Part shown: one piece after another, positions 17,014 to 25,265 of the stretch | Layout of the letters: the number at the start of each line of letters is the position of its first letter | Position numbering within the stretch: position 1 is the first letter of the stretch | Origin: Streptomyces canus | GTDB taxonomy: Bacteria; Actinomycetota; Actinomycetes; Streptomycetales; Streptomycetaceae | Direction of reading: 5' to 3' | Length of the DNA: 64,000 bases | NCBI RefSeq assembly: GCF_041435015.1 | Contig: NZ_CP107989.1 | Span: 1,426,001 to 1,490,000, forward strand | Notes under the pieces: model-generated | Databases searched by the model: none | Seen by the model: the letters and a program-made list of their open reading frames with translations, nothing else | What the model was told of the DNA's origin: nothing | Translations under genes and position numbers: made by a program

Positions 17014-17780
17014 GCGAGCGCCGGACTCTGTTCGGGTTCGAGCTGGACCCGCTGACCATGGACGAGACCGTCGAGCGCTGCCTCGAAGCGGTGCGGGACG
17101 ACAGACAGCTGGAGATCGGCGTGGTCAACGCCGCGAAGCTGGTCAACATGCGGCGCGATCCCCGGCTCGCCGAGGCCGTGTCGGGCTGTGACCTGGTCCT
17201 CGCCGACGGCCAGGCCGTGGTCTGGGCCGGCAGGGTCCTGCGCACCCCGCTGCCCGAGCGGGTGGCGGGCATCGACCTGTTCCTGCGGCTGCTGGCCGAG
17301 GCCGAGTCGGCGGGCATCTCCGTGTACTTCCTCGGCGCCAAGGAACAGGTGCTGGAGGAGATGCTGCGCCGGGTGGCCGACCGCTTCCCCGGTCTGAAGG
17401 TCGCCGGCAGCCGCAACGGCTACTTCGACGACTCCCAGCAGGAGGCCATCGCGGGCGACATCGCCCGGAGCGGCGCCCAGATGCTCTTCCTTGGCATGAC
17501 CTCGCCGAAGAAGGAGATCTTCACCGCCGCCCACGGCGCACAGACCGGCGCCCGAGTGGTGCACGGAGTGGGCGGTTCCTTCGACATCCTGGCCGGGATC
17601 ACCAAGCGGGCCCCCGCGTCATGGCAGCGGTTCGGGGTCGAGTGGCTCTACCGCGCGCTCCAGGAGCCGCGCCGACTGGGTCGGCGCTACCTCACCACCA
17701 ACACCGCCTTCCTTCTCATGACGGCGCGGGAGTTCATCCGGCTCATCCCGCAGGCCGCTCCCGCGAACAGGAGTCACTGA
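17010..17780 (+). CDS. WecG/TagA/CpsF-family glycosyltransferase
   Basis: The 256-residue protein is a GT26 member. Landmarks are VVNAAKLVNMRRDPRLAEAV, CDLVLADGQAVVWAGR, RVAGIDLFLRLL, YFLGAKEQVLEEML and FLGMTSPKKEIF, ending with GVGGSFDILAG. These enzymes transfer ManNAc or ManNAcA-type sugars onto a lipid-linked GlcNAc. That fits the UDP-ManNAc3NAcA precursor path inferred for this locus. ATG 17010 overlaps the upstream stop, and its own stop overlaps the next ATG by one base. Confidence 0.88.
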   Translation: MSERRTLFGFELDPLTMDETVERCLEAVRDDRQLEIGVVNAAKLVNMRRDPRLAEAVSGCDLVLADGQAVVWAGRVLRTPLPERVAGIDLFLRLLAEAESAGISVYFLGAKEQVLEEMLRRVADRFPGLKVAGSRNGYFDDSQQEAIAGDIARSGAQMLFLGMTSPKKEIFTAAHGAQTGARVVHGVGGSFDILAGITKRAPASWQRFGVEWLYRALQEPRRLGRRYLTTNTAFLLMTAREFIRLIPQAAPANRSH

Positions 17781-19039
17781 TGCGTGTCGTCGTGGTTGGA
17801 CAGGGATACGTCGGCCTGCCGCTGGCCATCCGGGCCGCCGAGGTCGGACACGAGGTGATCGGCTACGACGTCGACTCCCGGCGGGTCAAGAGCCTCGCCG
17901 CCGGTGAGTCCTTCGTCGAGGACGTCACCTCCGAACGGATCCGCGCGGCCCTGGACAGCGGTGCCTACCGGCCCAGCGAGTCGGCCAAGGACTGCGGCGG
18001 CTTCGACGTCGCGGTCGTCACCGTGCCCACCCCGCTGCACGAGGGCACGCCCGACCTGCGCTACATCCGCGAGTCGGCGGTCACCCTCGCCCGCTATCTG
18101 AGACCCGGGGCGACCGTCGTCCTGGAGTCGACCACCTATCCCGGTACGACCCAGGAGATGTTCGCCCCGATCCTGGAGGACGGCTCGGGCCTGACCGCGG
18201 GCACCGACTTCCAGCTGGGCTACAGCCCGGAGCGCATCGACCCCGGAAACGCCGTCTGGGGCTTCAAGGAGACCCCGAAGGTCGTGTCGGGCGTCAACGA
18301 GGCCTCGCTCAAGGCCGTTCAGGACTTCTACGCCGAACTCGTGGACACCACGGTGCCGGTGGGCTCGCCGAAGGAGGCCGAACTCGCCAAGCTCCTCGAG
18401 AACACCTTCCGGCATGTGAACATCGCACTGGTCAACGAGATCGCGATGTTCGCCCACCACCTGGACATCGACGTCTGGCAGGCCATCGACGCCGCCTCCA
18501 CCAAGCCCTTCGGCTTCATGCGGTTCACGCCCGGACCCGGCGTCGGCGGTCACTGCCTGCCGATCGACCCCTCGTACCTGTCCTGGCGGGTGCAGCGCGA
18601 ACTCGGCCAGAGCTTCCGCTTCGTGGAGCTGGCCAACGACATCAACAACCACATGCCCGAGTACGTGACGCGCCGCATCACGGACCTGTTCAACGAGCGA
18701 CGCCGCTCGGTGAACGGCTCGCGCATCCTGCTGCTCGGCCTGGCGTACAAGAAGAACACCGGCGACGCACGTGAGTCGCCGGCCCTGCGCATCTCCCAGC
18801 TGCTGCTCGACATGGGCGCCCAGGTCAGGGCGGCGGACCCGCATGTCGTCGAGGGACTGCCGGTGGACACCCGGCTGGTGCGGGTCGAACCGGACCCGCA
18901 GGAGCTGGCGGCCGCCGACGTGGTGGTCCTGCTCACCGACCACGACGCCTTCGACTACGACCTGATCGCCGAACACGCCCCCTTCGTCCTCGACTGCAGG
19001 CGTCGGCTGCCGTCCGGACCCACCATCGAGGTGCTCTGA
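17780..19039 (+). CDS. wbpA: UDP-N-acetyl-sugar 6-dehydrogenase (WbpA/WecC type)
   Basis: The 419-residue enzyme is a nucleotide-sugar dehydrogenase. The N-terminal Rossmann loop is GQGYVGLPLA, followed by VVTVPTPL and FQLGYSPERIDPGN. The catalytic cysteine lies in GPGVGGHCLPIDP, and LGLAYKKNTGDARESPAL marks the C-terminal domain. It oxidises C6 of a UDP-HexNAc to the uronic acid with two NAD. The neighbour is a 2-epimerase, so UDP-GlcNAc is the likely substrate. The start overlaps the upstream stop (TGATG). Confidence 0.88.
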   Translation: MRVVVVGQGYVGLPLAIRAAEVGHEVIGYDVDSRRVKSLAAGESFVEDVTSERIRAALDSGAYRPSESAKDCGGFDVAVVTVPTPLHEGTPDLRYIRESAVTLARYLRPGATVVLESTTYPGTTQEMFAPILEDGSGLTAGTDFQLGYSPERIDPGNAVWGFKETPKVVSGVNEASLKAVQDFYAELVDTTVPVGSPKEAELAKLLENTFRHVNIALVNEIAMFAHHLDIDVWQAIDAASTKPFGFMRFTPGPGVGGHCLPIDPSYLSWRVQRELGQSFRFVELANDINNHMPEYVTRRITDLFNERRRSVNGSRILLLGLAYKKNTGDARESPALRISQLLLDMGAQVRAADPHVVEGLPVDTRLVRVEPDPQELAAADVVVLLTDHDAFDYDLIAEHAPFVLDCRRRLPSGPTIEVL

Positions 19040-19042
19040 ACC

Positions 19043-20158
19043 ATGCCGCGCATCGTCTGCGTCGCCGGGGCCCGCCCCAACTACATGAAGATCAAACCGG
19101 TGATGGACGCCCTGGAGAGCCGGGGCGCCGAGGTGATCCTCGTCCACACCGGCCAGCACTACGACCCGGCCATGAACGACGTGTTCTTCGCCGACCTGGG
19201 CATCCGCCCGCCCGACCGCTTCCTCGGGGTCGGTTCGGGCAGCCACGCCGAGCAGACCGGACGCGTGATGACCGCGTTCGAGCCCCTGCTCGGCGAACTC
19301 GCCCCGGACATCGTCGTCGTGGTCGGCGACATCAACTCCACCCTGGCCTGCGCCCTGGTCACCGCGAAGGCGGGGCCGCTGCTCGCCCATGTCGAGTCCG
19401 GGCTGCGCAGCCGGGACTGGAGCATGCCGGAGGAGGTCAACCGGGTCGCCACCGACCGCGTCAGCGACTATCTGCTGGCCCCCTCCCCCGACGCCGTGGA
19501 GAACCTGCGCGCGGAGGGGTACCGGGACGACCAGGTCCACCTCGTCGGCAACGTCATGATCGACACACTGCTGACCAACCTGGAGCGGGCCAGGGCGTCG
19601 GACGTTCTCGACCGGTACGGCCTGACCAGGGGCGGGTTCGGCCTGGTCACCCTGCACCGTCCGGCCAACGTGGACGACCCCGAGATCCTCGCCGGGCTGC
19701 TGAAGGCGCTCGGCGAGATCGCCGGCCGGCTGCCGTTGCTGCTGCCCGTGCATCCGCGCGCGGCCGGCCGGCTGGCCGAGATCGGCGTACCCGGCGGCAT
19801 CCAACTGGTGCCGCCCGCCGGTTACCTGGACTTCATCGCCCTGCAGGACGCCGCCCGGATCGTCCTGACCGACTCGGGCGGAATCCAGGAGGAGACCACC
19901 GCGCTCGGCGTGCCCTGCGTGACCCTGCGGGACAACACCGAGCGGCCCATCACCGTCGAGCAGGGCACCAATGTGCTGGCCGGCCGGGACCCGGCCCGGA
20001 TCGTGTCCGTCGTGAGCCGGGTGCTCGACGCGCCTCCCGCGCCACGCCGGCCCGAGCTCTGGGACGGCCACGCCAGTGACCGGATCGCCGAGGTCCTGCT
20101 GGAGGGAGGCACGGCGAACACACGACCGAGGCCCACCGATCGAACGTTCCCCATATGA
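19043..20158 (+). CDS. wbpI: UDP-N-acetylglucosamine 2-epimerase (WecB/WbpI type)
   Basis: The 371-residue protein carries ARPNYMKIKPVMDAL, HTGQHYDPAMND, VVGDINSTLACAL and VESGLRSRDWSMPEEVNR. LTDSGGIQEETTALGVPCVTLRDNTERP is the signature of the non-hydrolysing 2-epimerases. It inverts C2 of UDP-GlcNAc or, in the WbpI variant, UDP-GlcNAc3NAcA. It is 3 bp after the dehydrogenase, in one operon. Confidence 0.88.
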   Translation: MPRIVCVAGARPNYMKIKPVMDALESRGAEVILVHTGQHYDPAMNDVFFADLGIRPPDRFLGVGSGSHAEQTGRVMTAFEPLLGELAPDIVVVVGDINSTLACALVTAKAGPLLAHVESGLRSRDWSMPEEVNRVATDRVSDYLLAPSPDAVENLRAEGYRDDQVHLVGNVMIDTLLTNLERARASDVLDRYGLTRGGFGLVTLHRPANVDDPEILAGLLKALGEIAGRLPLLLPVHPRAAGRLAEIGVPGGIQLVPPAGYLDFIALQDAARIVLTDSGGIQEETTALGVPCVTLRDNTERPITVEQGTNVLAGRDPARIVSVVSRVLDAPPAPRRPELWDGHASDRIAEVLLEGGTANTRPRPTDRTFPI

Positions 20159-20188
20159 TCCGCTTGCAACATATGCTCGTCGAACGTT
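20141..20188. repeat. Nested repeats CGAACGTT and CATATG before the Wzz gene
   Basis: CGAACGTT occurs at 20141-20148 and 20181-20188. CATATG occurs at 20152-20157 and 20170-20175 between them. The array spans the end of the epimerase gene and the gap before the Wzz-like gene, where an internal promoter or operator would sit. Confidence 0.35.
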
Positions 20189-20209
20189 TGGGCGCGAGGG
20201 GGGACCACC

Positions 20210-21061
20210 ATGGATCTCGCTGAGATCTTCCGGGTGATGCGCAGGCGCTGGTACATCCTGCTGCCGGGGCTGCTGCTGACGATCGGCCTGACGGTGGCCG
20301 TGGCACTGACGGTCCCGGTCACCTATCAGTCGCAGAGCACGGTGGTCCTGCTGAACTCCGAGAAGGCGACCAAGGCCTACGACGGCAACCCCTTCCTCAG
20401 CACCCAGACCTCGCTGACCGGCATGGCCGACAGCCTGGCCCGCAACCTCAACTCCGATGTCTCCCTCCGGGAGCTCAAGTCCCGGGGCGCCACCGGCACG
20501 TTCGAGGCCAAGCTCGCCGACAACGCCCAGGGTCCGCTCATGTGGCTCACGGTGACCGGCACGGACAAGAAGGCCGTACTGAAGTCGGACCGCCTGCTCA
20601 CCGAGTACGCCGACGAGCGTCTGGTGGAGTTCCAGAAGCAGCAGTCGGTCACCGAGAACGCCAGGATCCGCATGATGACGATCGTGGCCCCGCAGAACCC
20701 GATGGCGCAGACCAAGACCCGGCTCGAGTACATGATCATGGCCGGGGGTCTGGGTCTGGTCCTGAGCCTGATCGCCACCTTCTACGTGGAGGCGCGCCGG
20801 CGGCCGCGTCCGGCGGTGCGGGAGAACGAACCCGCGCAGCCGGCCGCCGAGCCCGAGCCGGTGACCGGGGCGAAGGAGTCGGTCGCCGAGCAGACGATGG
20901 CCCTCAGGACGCCGCCCAGTTGGTCGCGGTCCGCCGAGAAGACGCGCGCCGAAGGCCTCAGGGCCGGACGGAACGTCATGACCGTGGCGCCCGCCGCCGA
21001 GGCGCTCGACGAGGAGTCGACACATGGACAGCGTTCGCACACCGGACAGCGAGAGACCTGA
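20210..21061 (+). CDS. Wzz-type polysaccharide chain-length protein
   Basis: The 283-residue protein has a membrane segment near residues 18-38 (ILLPGLLLTIGLTVAVALTV) and a second near 175-195. The periplasm-side loop begins TYQSQSTVVLLNSEKA, typical of the Wzz/capsule chain-length domain. A Pro-rich cytoplasmic tail follows, without a tyrosine-kinase ATPase. It shares the start pattern MRRRWYILLPGL and VTYQSQS with the N-terminus of the fused Wzz-Wzy at 25262-27274. It overlaps the flippase gene by 38 bp. Confidence 0.8.
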   Translation: MDLAEIFRVMRRRWYILLPGLLLTIGLTVAVALTVPVTYQSQSTVVLLNSEKATKAYDGNPFLSTQTSLTGMADSLARNLNSDVSLRELKSRGATGTFEAKLADNAQGPLMWLTVTGTDKKAVLKSDRLLTEYADERLVEFQKQQSVTENARIRMMTIVAPQNPMAQTKTRLEYMIMAGGLGLVLSLIATFYVEARRRPRPAVRENEPAQPAAEPEPVTGAKESVAEQTMALRTPPSWSRSAEKTRAEGLRAGRNVMTVAPAAEALDEESTHGQRSHTGQRET

Positions 21062-22520
21062 GGCGGGCGAGAGCCCGTCGTCTCCCGCTCCTGCCTCCCT
21101 CGGCAGGAAGGTCCGTTCCGCGGCCCGCTGGAGCCTGATCAACACCGTGGTCATGCGCCTGGGCAACTTCGCCACCGGCATCCTGCTGGCGCGGTTCGCC
21201 CTCGGGCCCGCGGAGTGGGGCGTCTACGGCATCGCCCAGACCGTCCTCCTGGTCCTGCTCTCCGCCAACGAACTGGGCGTGGGTCTCGCCATCATCCGCT
21301 GGGAGGGCGACCCGCGCCGCTTCGCGCCGACCGTGCTGACCCTGAGCGTCCTGTCCAGCGGCCTGCTGTACATCGCCCTGTTCGTCTCGGCGCCGACGGT
21401 GGCCGGACTGCTCGGCTCGCCGGACGCCTCGGGCGTCCTCAGGGTGATGTGCCTGTGCCTGGTGATCGACGCGGTGGCGCATGTGCCCGCCGGCATCCTG
21501 ACCCGGGAGTTCGCCCAGGGCAGGCGCATGGTCATCGACGCGCTCAACTTCGTCCTCAGCACCGCCGTGACCCTGCTGCTGGCCTTCTCCGGCTGGGGGG
21601 CGATGAGCTTCGCCGTCGGCGCGGTCGTGGGCAACATCGCCGCGCTCGTCGGCTGCGCCGTGGCCGTCCCCGGCACCCTGCGGTTCGGCTGGGATCCCGA
21701 ACAGGCCCGTGCCCTGCTGAAGTTCGGGCTCCCCCTGGCCGGCGCGAGCCTGCTCGCCCTCGCCGTCGTCAACGTGGACACCATGGTCGTGGGCTCCTCC
21801 CTCGGACAGATCTCGCTCGGCTTCTACGTCCTGGCGTTCAACATGTCCGGCTGGCCGGTACGCGTCATCTCCGAGGCGGCCCGCCGCGTCTCCTTCGCGG
21901 GCTTCTCCCGCCTGGCCGACTCCCCGCAGGCCCTGGCCCAGGGCTTCGGCCGCGCCCTGGGGGTCCTGGTCACCGGCACCGTGCCGCTGTGCGTCCTGCT
22001 GGGCGGACTCGCGGCCCCGGTCATCCACCTCGTCTACGGCGGCAAATGGCTGCCCGCCGCCGAGGCGCTGCCGTGGCTGATGGCCCTGGGCCTGATCCGT
22101 ATCGTCTGTGAACTCGCCTACGACTGTCTCGTCGCGGTCGGACAGCGCCGCTCGCTCATCCTCGTGCAGGGACTGTGGGTCGCCGCCCTCGTCCCCGTCC
22201 TGATCGTCGGCTCCCGCATGAACGGCATCGTCGGCGTCTCCCAGGGCCATGTCCTGGTCGGCGCGGGGCTCGTCGTCCCGGTGTTCCTCTACGCGCTCTC
22301 CCGCGCCGGGATCGGCCTCGGCCACATCACCAGGGCCTGCGCCTGGCCCTTCCTCGGGGGTGTGGCGATGACGGTGGTACTCCTCGGCGCCAAGCGGCTG
22401 CTCGGCGACGGCACCCTCGCCCTGTTCCTCGTCGGCACGACTTCCCTGGCCTGCTACGTGGTGTGCGTGCTGCCCAGCCGCCGCTTCCTGCTCGGCTCCC
22501 GGACCCCGGAGACCGTATGA
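21024..22520 (+). CDS. wzx: Wzx-type oligosaccharide flippase
   Basis: This 498-residue membrane protein of the MOP/PST flippase family has about 12 to 14 hydrophobic helices and an N-terminal SAARWSLINTVVMRLGNFATGILLARFALGPAEWGVYGIA segment. It would move the lipid-linked repeat unit across the membrane. The start lies 38 bp inside the upstream Wzz frame and its stop overlaps the lipoprotein start (ATGA). Confidence 0.85.
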   Translation: MDSVRTPDSERPEAGESPSSPAPASLGRKVRSAARWSLINTVVMRLGNFATGILLARFALGPAEWGVYGIAQTVLLVLLSANELGVGLAIIRWEGDPRRFAPTVLTLSVLSSGLLYIALFVSAPTVAGLLGSPDASGVLRVMCLCLVIDAVAHVPAGILTREFAQGRRMVIDALNFVLSTAVTLLLAFSGWGAMSFAVGAVVGNIAALVGCAVAVPGTLRFGWDPEQARALLKFGLPLAGASLLALAVVNVDTMVVGSSLGQISLGFYVLAFNMSGWPVRVISEAARRVSFAGFSRLADSPQALAQGFGRALGVLVTGTVPLCVLLGGLAAPVIHLVYGGKWLPAAEALPWLMALGLIRIVCELAYDCLVAVGQRRSLILVQGLWVAALVPVLIVGSRMNGIVGVSQGHVLVGAGLVVPVFLYALSRAGIGLGHITRACAWPFLGGVAMTVVLLGAKRLLGDGTLALFLVGTTSLACYVVCVLPSRRFLLGSRTPETV

Positions 22521-23572
22521 CCACGCTCCGCCGACTGCTCGTCGGCCTGGCGCTTTTACTGACGGCCGCCTGCTCCTCGGGAGGGGAAAAGGCAGACCGC
22601 GCCGAGCCGACGCCCACGCGAACGCCCTCGGCCGCCGCCGACCCCACGCCGTCCGCGAGCGCCCCGGCCTCCGTGAGTCCCCGTATCTCGACGCCCACCC
22701 ACAGGCCCAAGCCGTCCGCGCCGCCCCGTTCTCCCGGCACCGCCCCGGCCACCATCGCCGCGCCCCCGGACGCCGGTTTCCCGAACGCCGGGACCACCGG
22801 CCCCCGCCTGCGGCTCAAGCCCCGCGCCGCCGGGAACATGAGCGTCACGACCGACGGGGCCGTCATCAGGGGCCAGGACATCACCGGCTCGCTCGACATC
22901 TACGCGAACAACGTGACGGTCATCGACAGCAGGATCACCTCCACCAACTGGTGGGGCATCAACCTGCGTCCCGGCCACAGCGGGCTGAGGGTCCTGCACA
23001 CCACCATCACCGCGGTGCCGGGCAAGGGTCCCGACAACGGGGGCGTGAACTACGCCGTCTCCAACATGGGCAGCAGCTCGATCGAGGTCGGCTGGTGCGA
23101 CATCTCCGTGTTCGGCAACGCCCTGTCGATGGGCCAGGGGAACCTCCACGACAACTACGTCCACGGCCTGGTCCCCTTCCGCAACAACGGCGGCGAATGG
23201 CAGCACACCGACGCGGTGATCAGCGGCGGCGGCAGCGACGGCACGCTGGTGATCCGGCACAACACCCTGCTCAACGCGGTCCCCGTCGACCAGGGGGCGT
23301 CCGCCGCCGTCGGCCTGTTCGCCGACACCGGGCACGTCTCCAACACCGTCATCGACGGCAACCTGCTGGCCGGGGGCGCCTACGCCCTCTACGGCGGCGG
23401 TGACGGCGCCACCGGGATCACCGTCACGAACAACGTGTTCTCCACCCGGTACCACCGCTACTCCGGCGTCTACGGAGCCGTCACCGCCTGGAACGCGGGC
23501 GGCGCGGGCAACGTCTGGCGCGGCAACCGGTTCTCCGACGGCACCCCCATCACCCCCGAACCGGCAGGCTGA
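22517..23572 (+). CDS. Lipoprotein with right-handed beta-helix domain
   Basis: The 351-residue precursor has a lipobox LTAAC with Cys19. A Pro/Thr/Ser/Ala-rich linker (about residues 25-85) tethers the C-terminal domain. That domain has beta-helix style repeats (TVIDSRITSTNWWGINL, GLRVLHTTITAV, TLVIRHNTLLN, NTVIDGNLLAGG, TVTNNVFSTR). Such helices often bind or cleave polysaccharides; a lyase role is possible but no catalytic residues were assigned. It is co-translated with the flippase. Confidence 0.8.
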   Translation: MTTLRRLLVGLALLLTAACSSGGEKADRAEPTPTRTPSAAADPTPSASAPASVSPRISTPTHRPKPSAPPRSPGTAPATIAAPPDAGFPNAGTTGPRLRLKPRAAGNMSVTTDGAVIRGQDITGSLDIYANNVTVIDSRITSTNWWGINLRPGHSGLRVLHTTITAVPGKGPDNGGVNYAVSNMGSSSIEVGWCDISVFGNALSMGQGNLHDNYVHGLVPFRNNGGEWQHTDAVISGGGSDGTLVIRHNTLLNAVPVDQGASAAVGLFADTGHVSNTVIDGNLLAGGAYALYGGGDGATGITVTNNVFSTRYHRYSGVYGAVTAWNAGGAGNVWRGNRFSDGTPITPEPAG

Positions 23573-23583
23573 GGAAGAGAGTC

Positions 23584-24375
23584 ATGCGACGCATCGCCCG
23601 CGCCCCCTGGGAGCTCCTCAAGGGCGCCTTCGGCTGGCTGGTCCTCTTCGAGCTGCGCAACAAGGTCCTGCTCATGGCGTCCGCGGCGCGGCTGCGCCGT
23701 CTCGAGAACGCCGAGACCCGCCGGCTGGTGGCTGCCCTCGGGCCCGTGCCCGAGGCCCTGGTCGCCACCGTCATCGCCACCCACCGGCGCCCCGACGCGC
23801 TGCGCGCGGCGATCGCCTCGGCGCTGGCCCAGACGGTTCGCGACCAGGTCGTCATCGTCGTCGACGACGGCGCGGGACTCCCCGAACTCCCGGACGATCC
23901 ACGCCTGTTCGCGGTCTCCCTGACGCGCAACACCGCCGTGGCGGGCGTCGTGCGCAATGTCGGCATCCGCCTCACCCGGTCGCGGTACGTGGCGTTCCTG
24001 GACGACGACAACCGGTGGGAACCCGACCATCTGGAACGGGCGTTGGCTGTCCTGGAGGCTCCCGACGGCCCCGCGGGTGTCTACACCGCACTGCGCCGGG
24101 TCCTGCCGGACGGCACCGAACGGGACGTCCTGTCCGTGGAGTTCGACCGCCGTCGGGCCGCCCGGGAGTCCTTCCTGGACACCAACGCGTTCGTCGCGCG
24201 ACGCGACGGTTCGCTGCACTTCAGCCGTCTGCGCAGGACACCGGAGGTGCTTCCGCGCGAGGACTGGGAGCTCGTGTACCGCTACAGCCGTGATCATGTC
24301 GTACGCCATGTGCCGCACGCCACCGTGCGGTATCTGGTGAACCCCGGGAGTTTCTACACGACGTGGTCCGGCTGA
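23584..24375 (+). CDS. Family 2 glycosyltransferase
   Basis: The 263-residue protein has a GT-A GT2 fold. It shows ATVIATHRRPDALRAAIASALAQT, the VIVVDDGAG strand, and the metal-binding DxD-like FLDDDNRWEPDHLERAL. A hydrophobic stretch (WLVLFELRNKVLLMASA) near residues 18-35 suggests membrane association. It overlaps the convergent glycosyltransferase gene by 22 bp. Confidence 0.8.
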   Translation: MRRIARAPWELLKGAFGWLVLFELRNKVLLMASAARLRRLENAETRRLVAALGPVPEALVATVIATHRRPDALRAAIASALAQTVRDQVVIVVDDGAGLPELPDDPRLFAVSLTRNTAVAGVVRNVGIRLTRSRYVAFLDDDNRWEPDHLERALAVLEAPDGPAGVYTALRRVLPDGTERDVLSVEFDRRRAARESFLDTNAFVARRDGSLHFSRLRRTPEVLPREDWELVYRYSRDHVVRHVPHATVRYLVNPGSFYTTWSG

Positions 24376-25265
24376 GCGGCGGCTCGCAGCGCGCCCGGCC
24401 GGAGCAGGGCGCCGGCCGCCGCGCGGCTGGCGCGTCTGCCGAAGGCGGCCCGGGACGCCTCGCGCAGGAACACGGCGCCCCGGAAGGACGCTGTCGCGAC
24501 AGCCCCGTGGCGTCGCCCGTACAACCGCACCCGGTTGAGGGTGAGCAGGGTCCACAGCCGGGGCGACACCTGGGAGTCGCCCCCGAGGTGCACGGCCTCG
24601 GCCGACGGCTCCAGCTGCGTGGCGTAGCCCAGATCCCGTGCCCGCAGGCAGTACTCGGTCTCCTCCGAGTAGAGGAAGAAGGACTCGTCCCACGGACCGC
24701 AGGCGGCCCGGCAGTCGGCCGCGATCGCCATGAGCGCGCCGGTCGCCCAGTCCGCGCGTGTCGGCCGCCGGTACGCGCCGGGGTCGGTGACGAGTTCACT
24801 CAGCCGCGGGAAGCGTCCGGCCCGACGGTTGCCGATGACGGCCTCGCCGAGAGCCCGGAGCACGCTCGACTCCCGGCGCAGTGAGTAATGGGGCGTGTCC
24901 CGGCCCTCCTCGTACAGAAGGGGTACGGCGATCCCGACGCCGTCGCCGAGACTGTCGACGAGGCGTTTGGCGCAGCCCTGCCGCATCCGGATGTCCGGGT
25001 TGCAGATCAGGGCCGGCCCGTGCTCGCCGACGGCCTTCAGCGCCGCGTTGACGCCGGCCGCGTACCCGGCGTTGCGGCCGGTCTGTACGACGGTGGCCTC
25101 GGGGGCCAGCTCGTGGAGGACCTCGACGGTGTCGTCGGCGGAGTCGTTGTCGGCGACGACCAGCCGCCAGTCGAGGCCGGCCATGCCCTCCGGGAGCGCG
25201 GCGAGGAACCCGGGGAGCACCTTGGCGCTGTTCCAGGTGACGACGATGACGGCGACGGGGCTCAA
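24354..25265 (-). CDS. Family 2 glycosyltransferase (rhamnosyltransferase-like)
   Basis: The 303-residue enzyme has the GT2 start AVIVVTWNSAKVLPGFLAALP, the VVADNDSADDTVEVL nucleotide loop and ICNPDIRMRQG as DxD region. WATGALMAIAADCRAACGPWDESFFLYSEETEYCLRARDLGY is typical of the WbbL-like rhamnosyltransferase group. Its ATG overlaps the Wzz-Wzy stop (ATGA), so it is translated with the polymerase. Confidence 0.83.
   Translation of the reverse strand: MSPVAVIVVTWNSAKVLPGFLAALPEGMAGLDWRLVVADNDSADDTVEVLHELAPEATVVQTGRNAGYAAGVNAALKAVGEHGPALICNPDIRMRQGCAKRLVDSLGDGVGIAVPLLYEEGRDTPHYSLRRESSVLRALGEAVIGNRRAGRFPRLSELVTDPGAYRRPTRADWATGALMAIAADCRAACGPWDESFFLYSEETEYCLRARDLGYATQLEPSAEAVHLGGDSQVSPRLWTLLTLNRVRLYGRRHGAVATASFRGAVFLREASRAAFGRRASRAAAGALLRPGALRAAAQPDHVV

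Noticed and set aside
17774..21181. A 1135-codon minus-strand open frame across the dehydrogenase, epimerase and Wzz genes
   Set aside because: It spans three well-supported plus-strand genes with 4-bp or shorter spacing, and its product is low-complexity with no motif.
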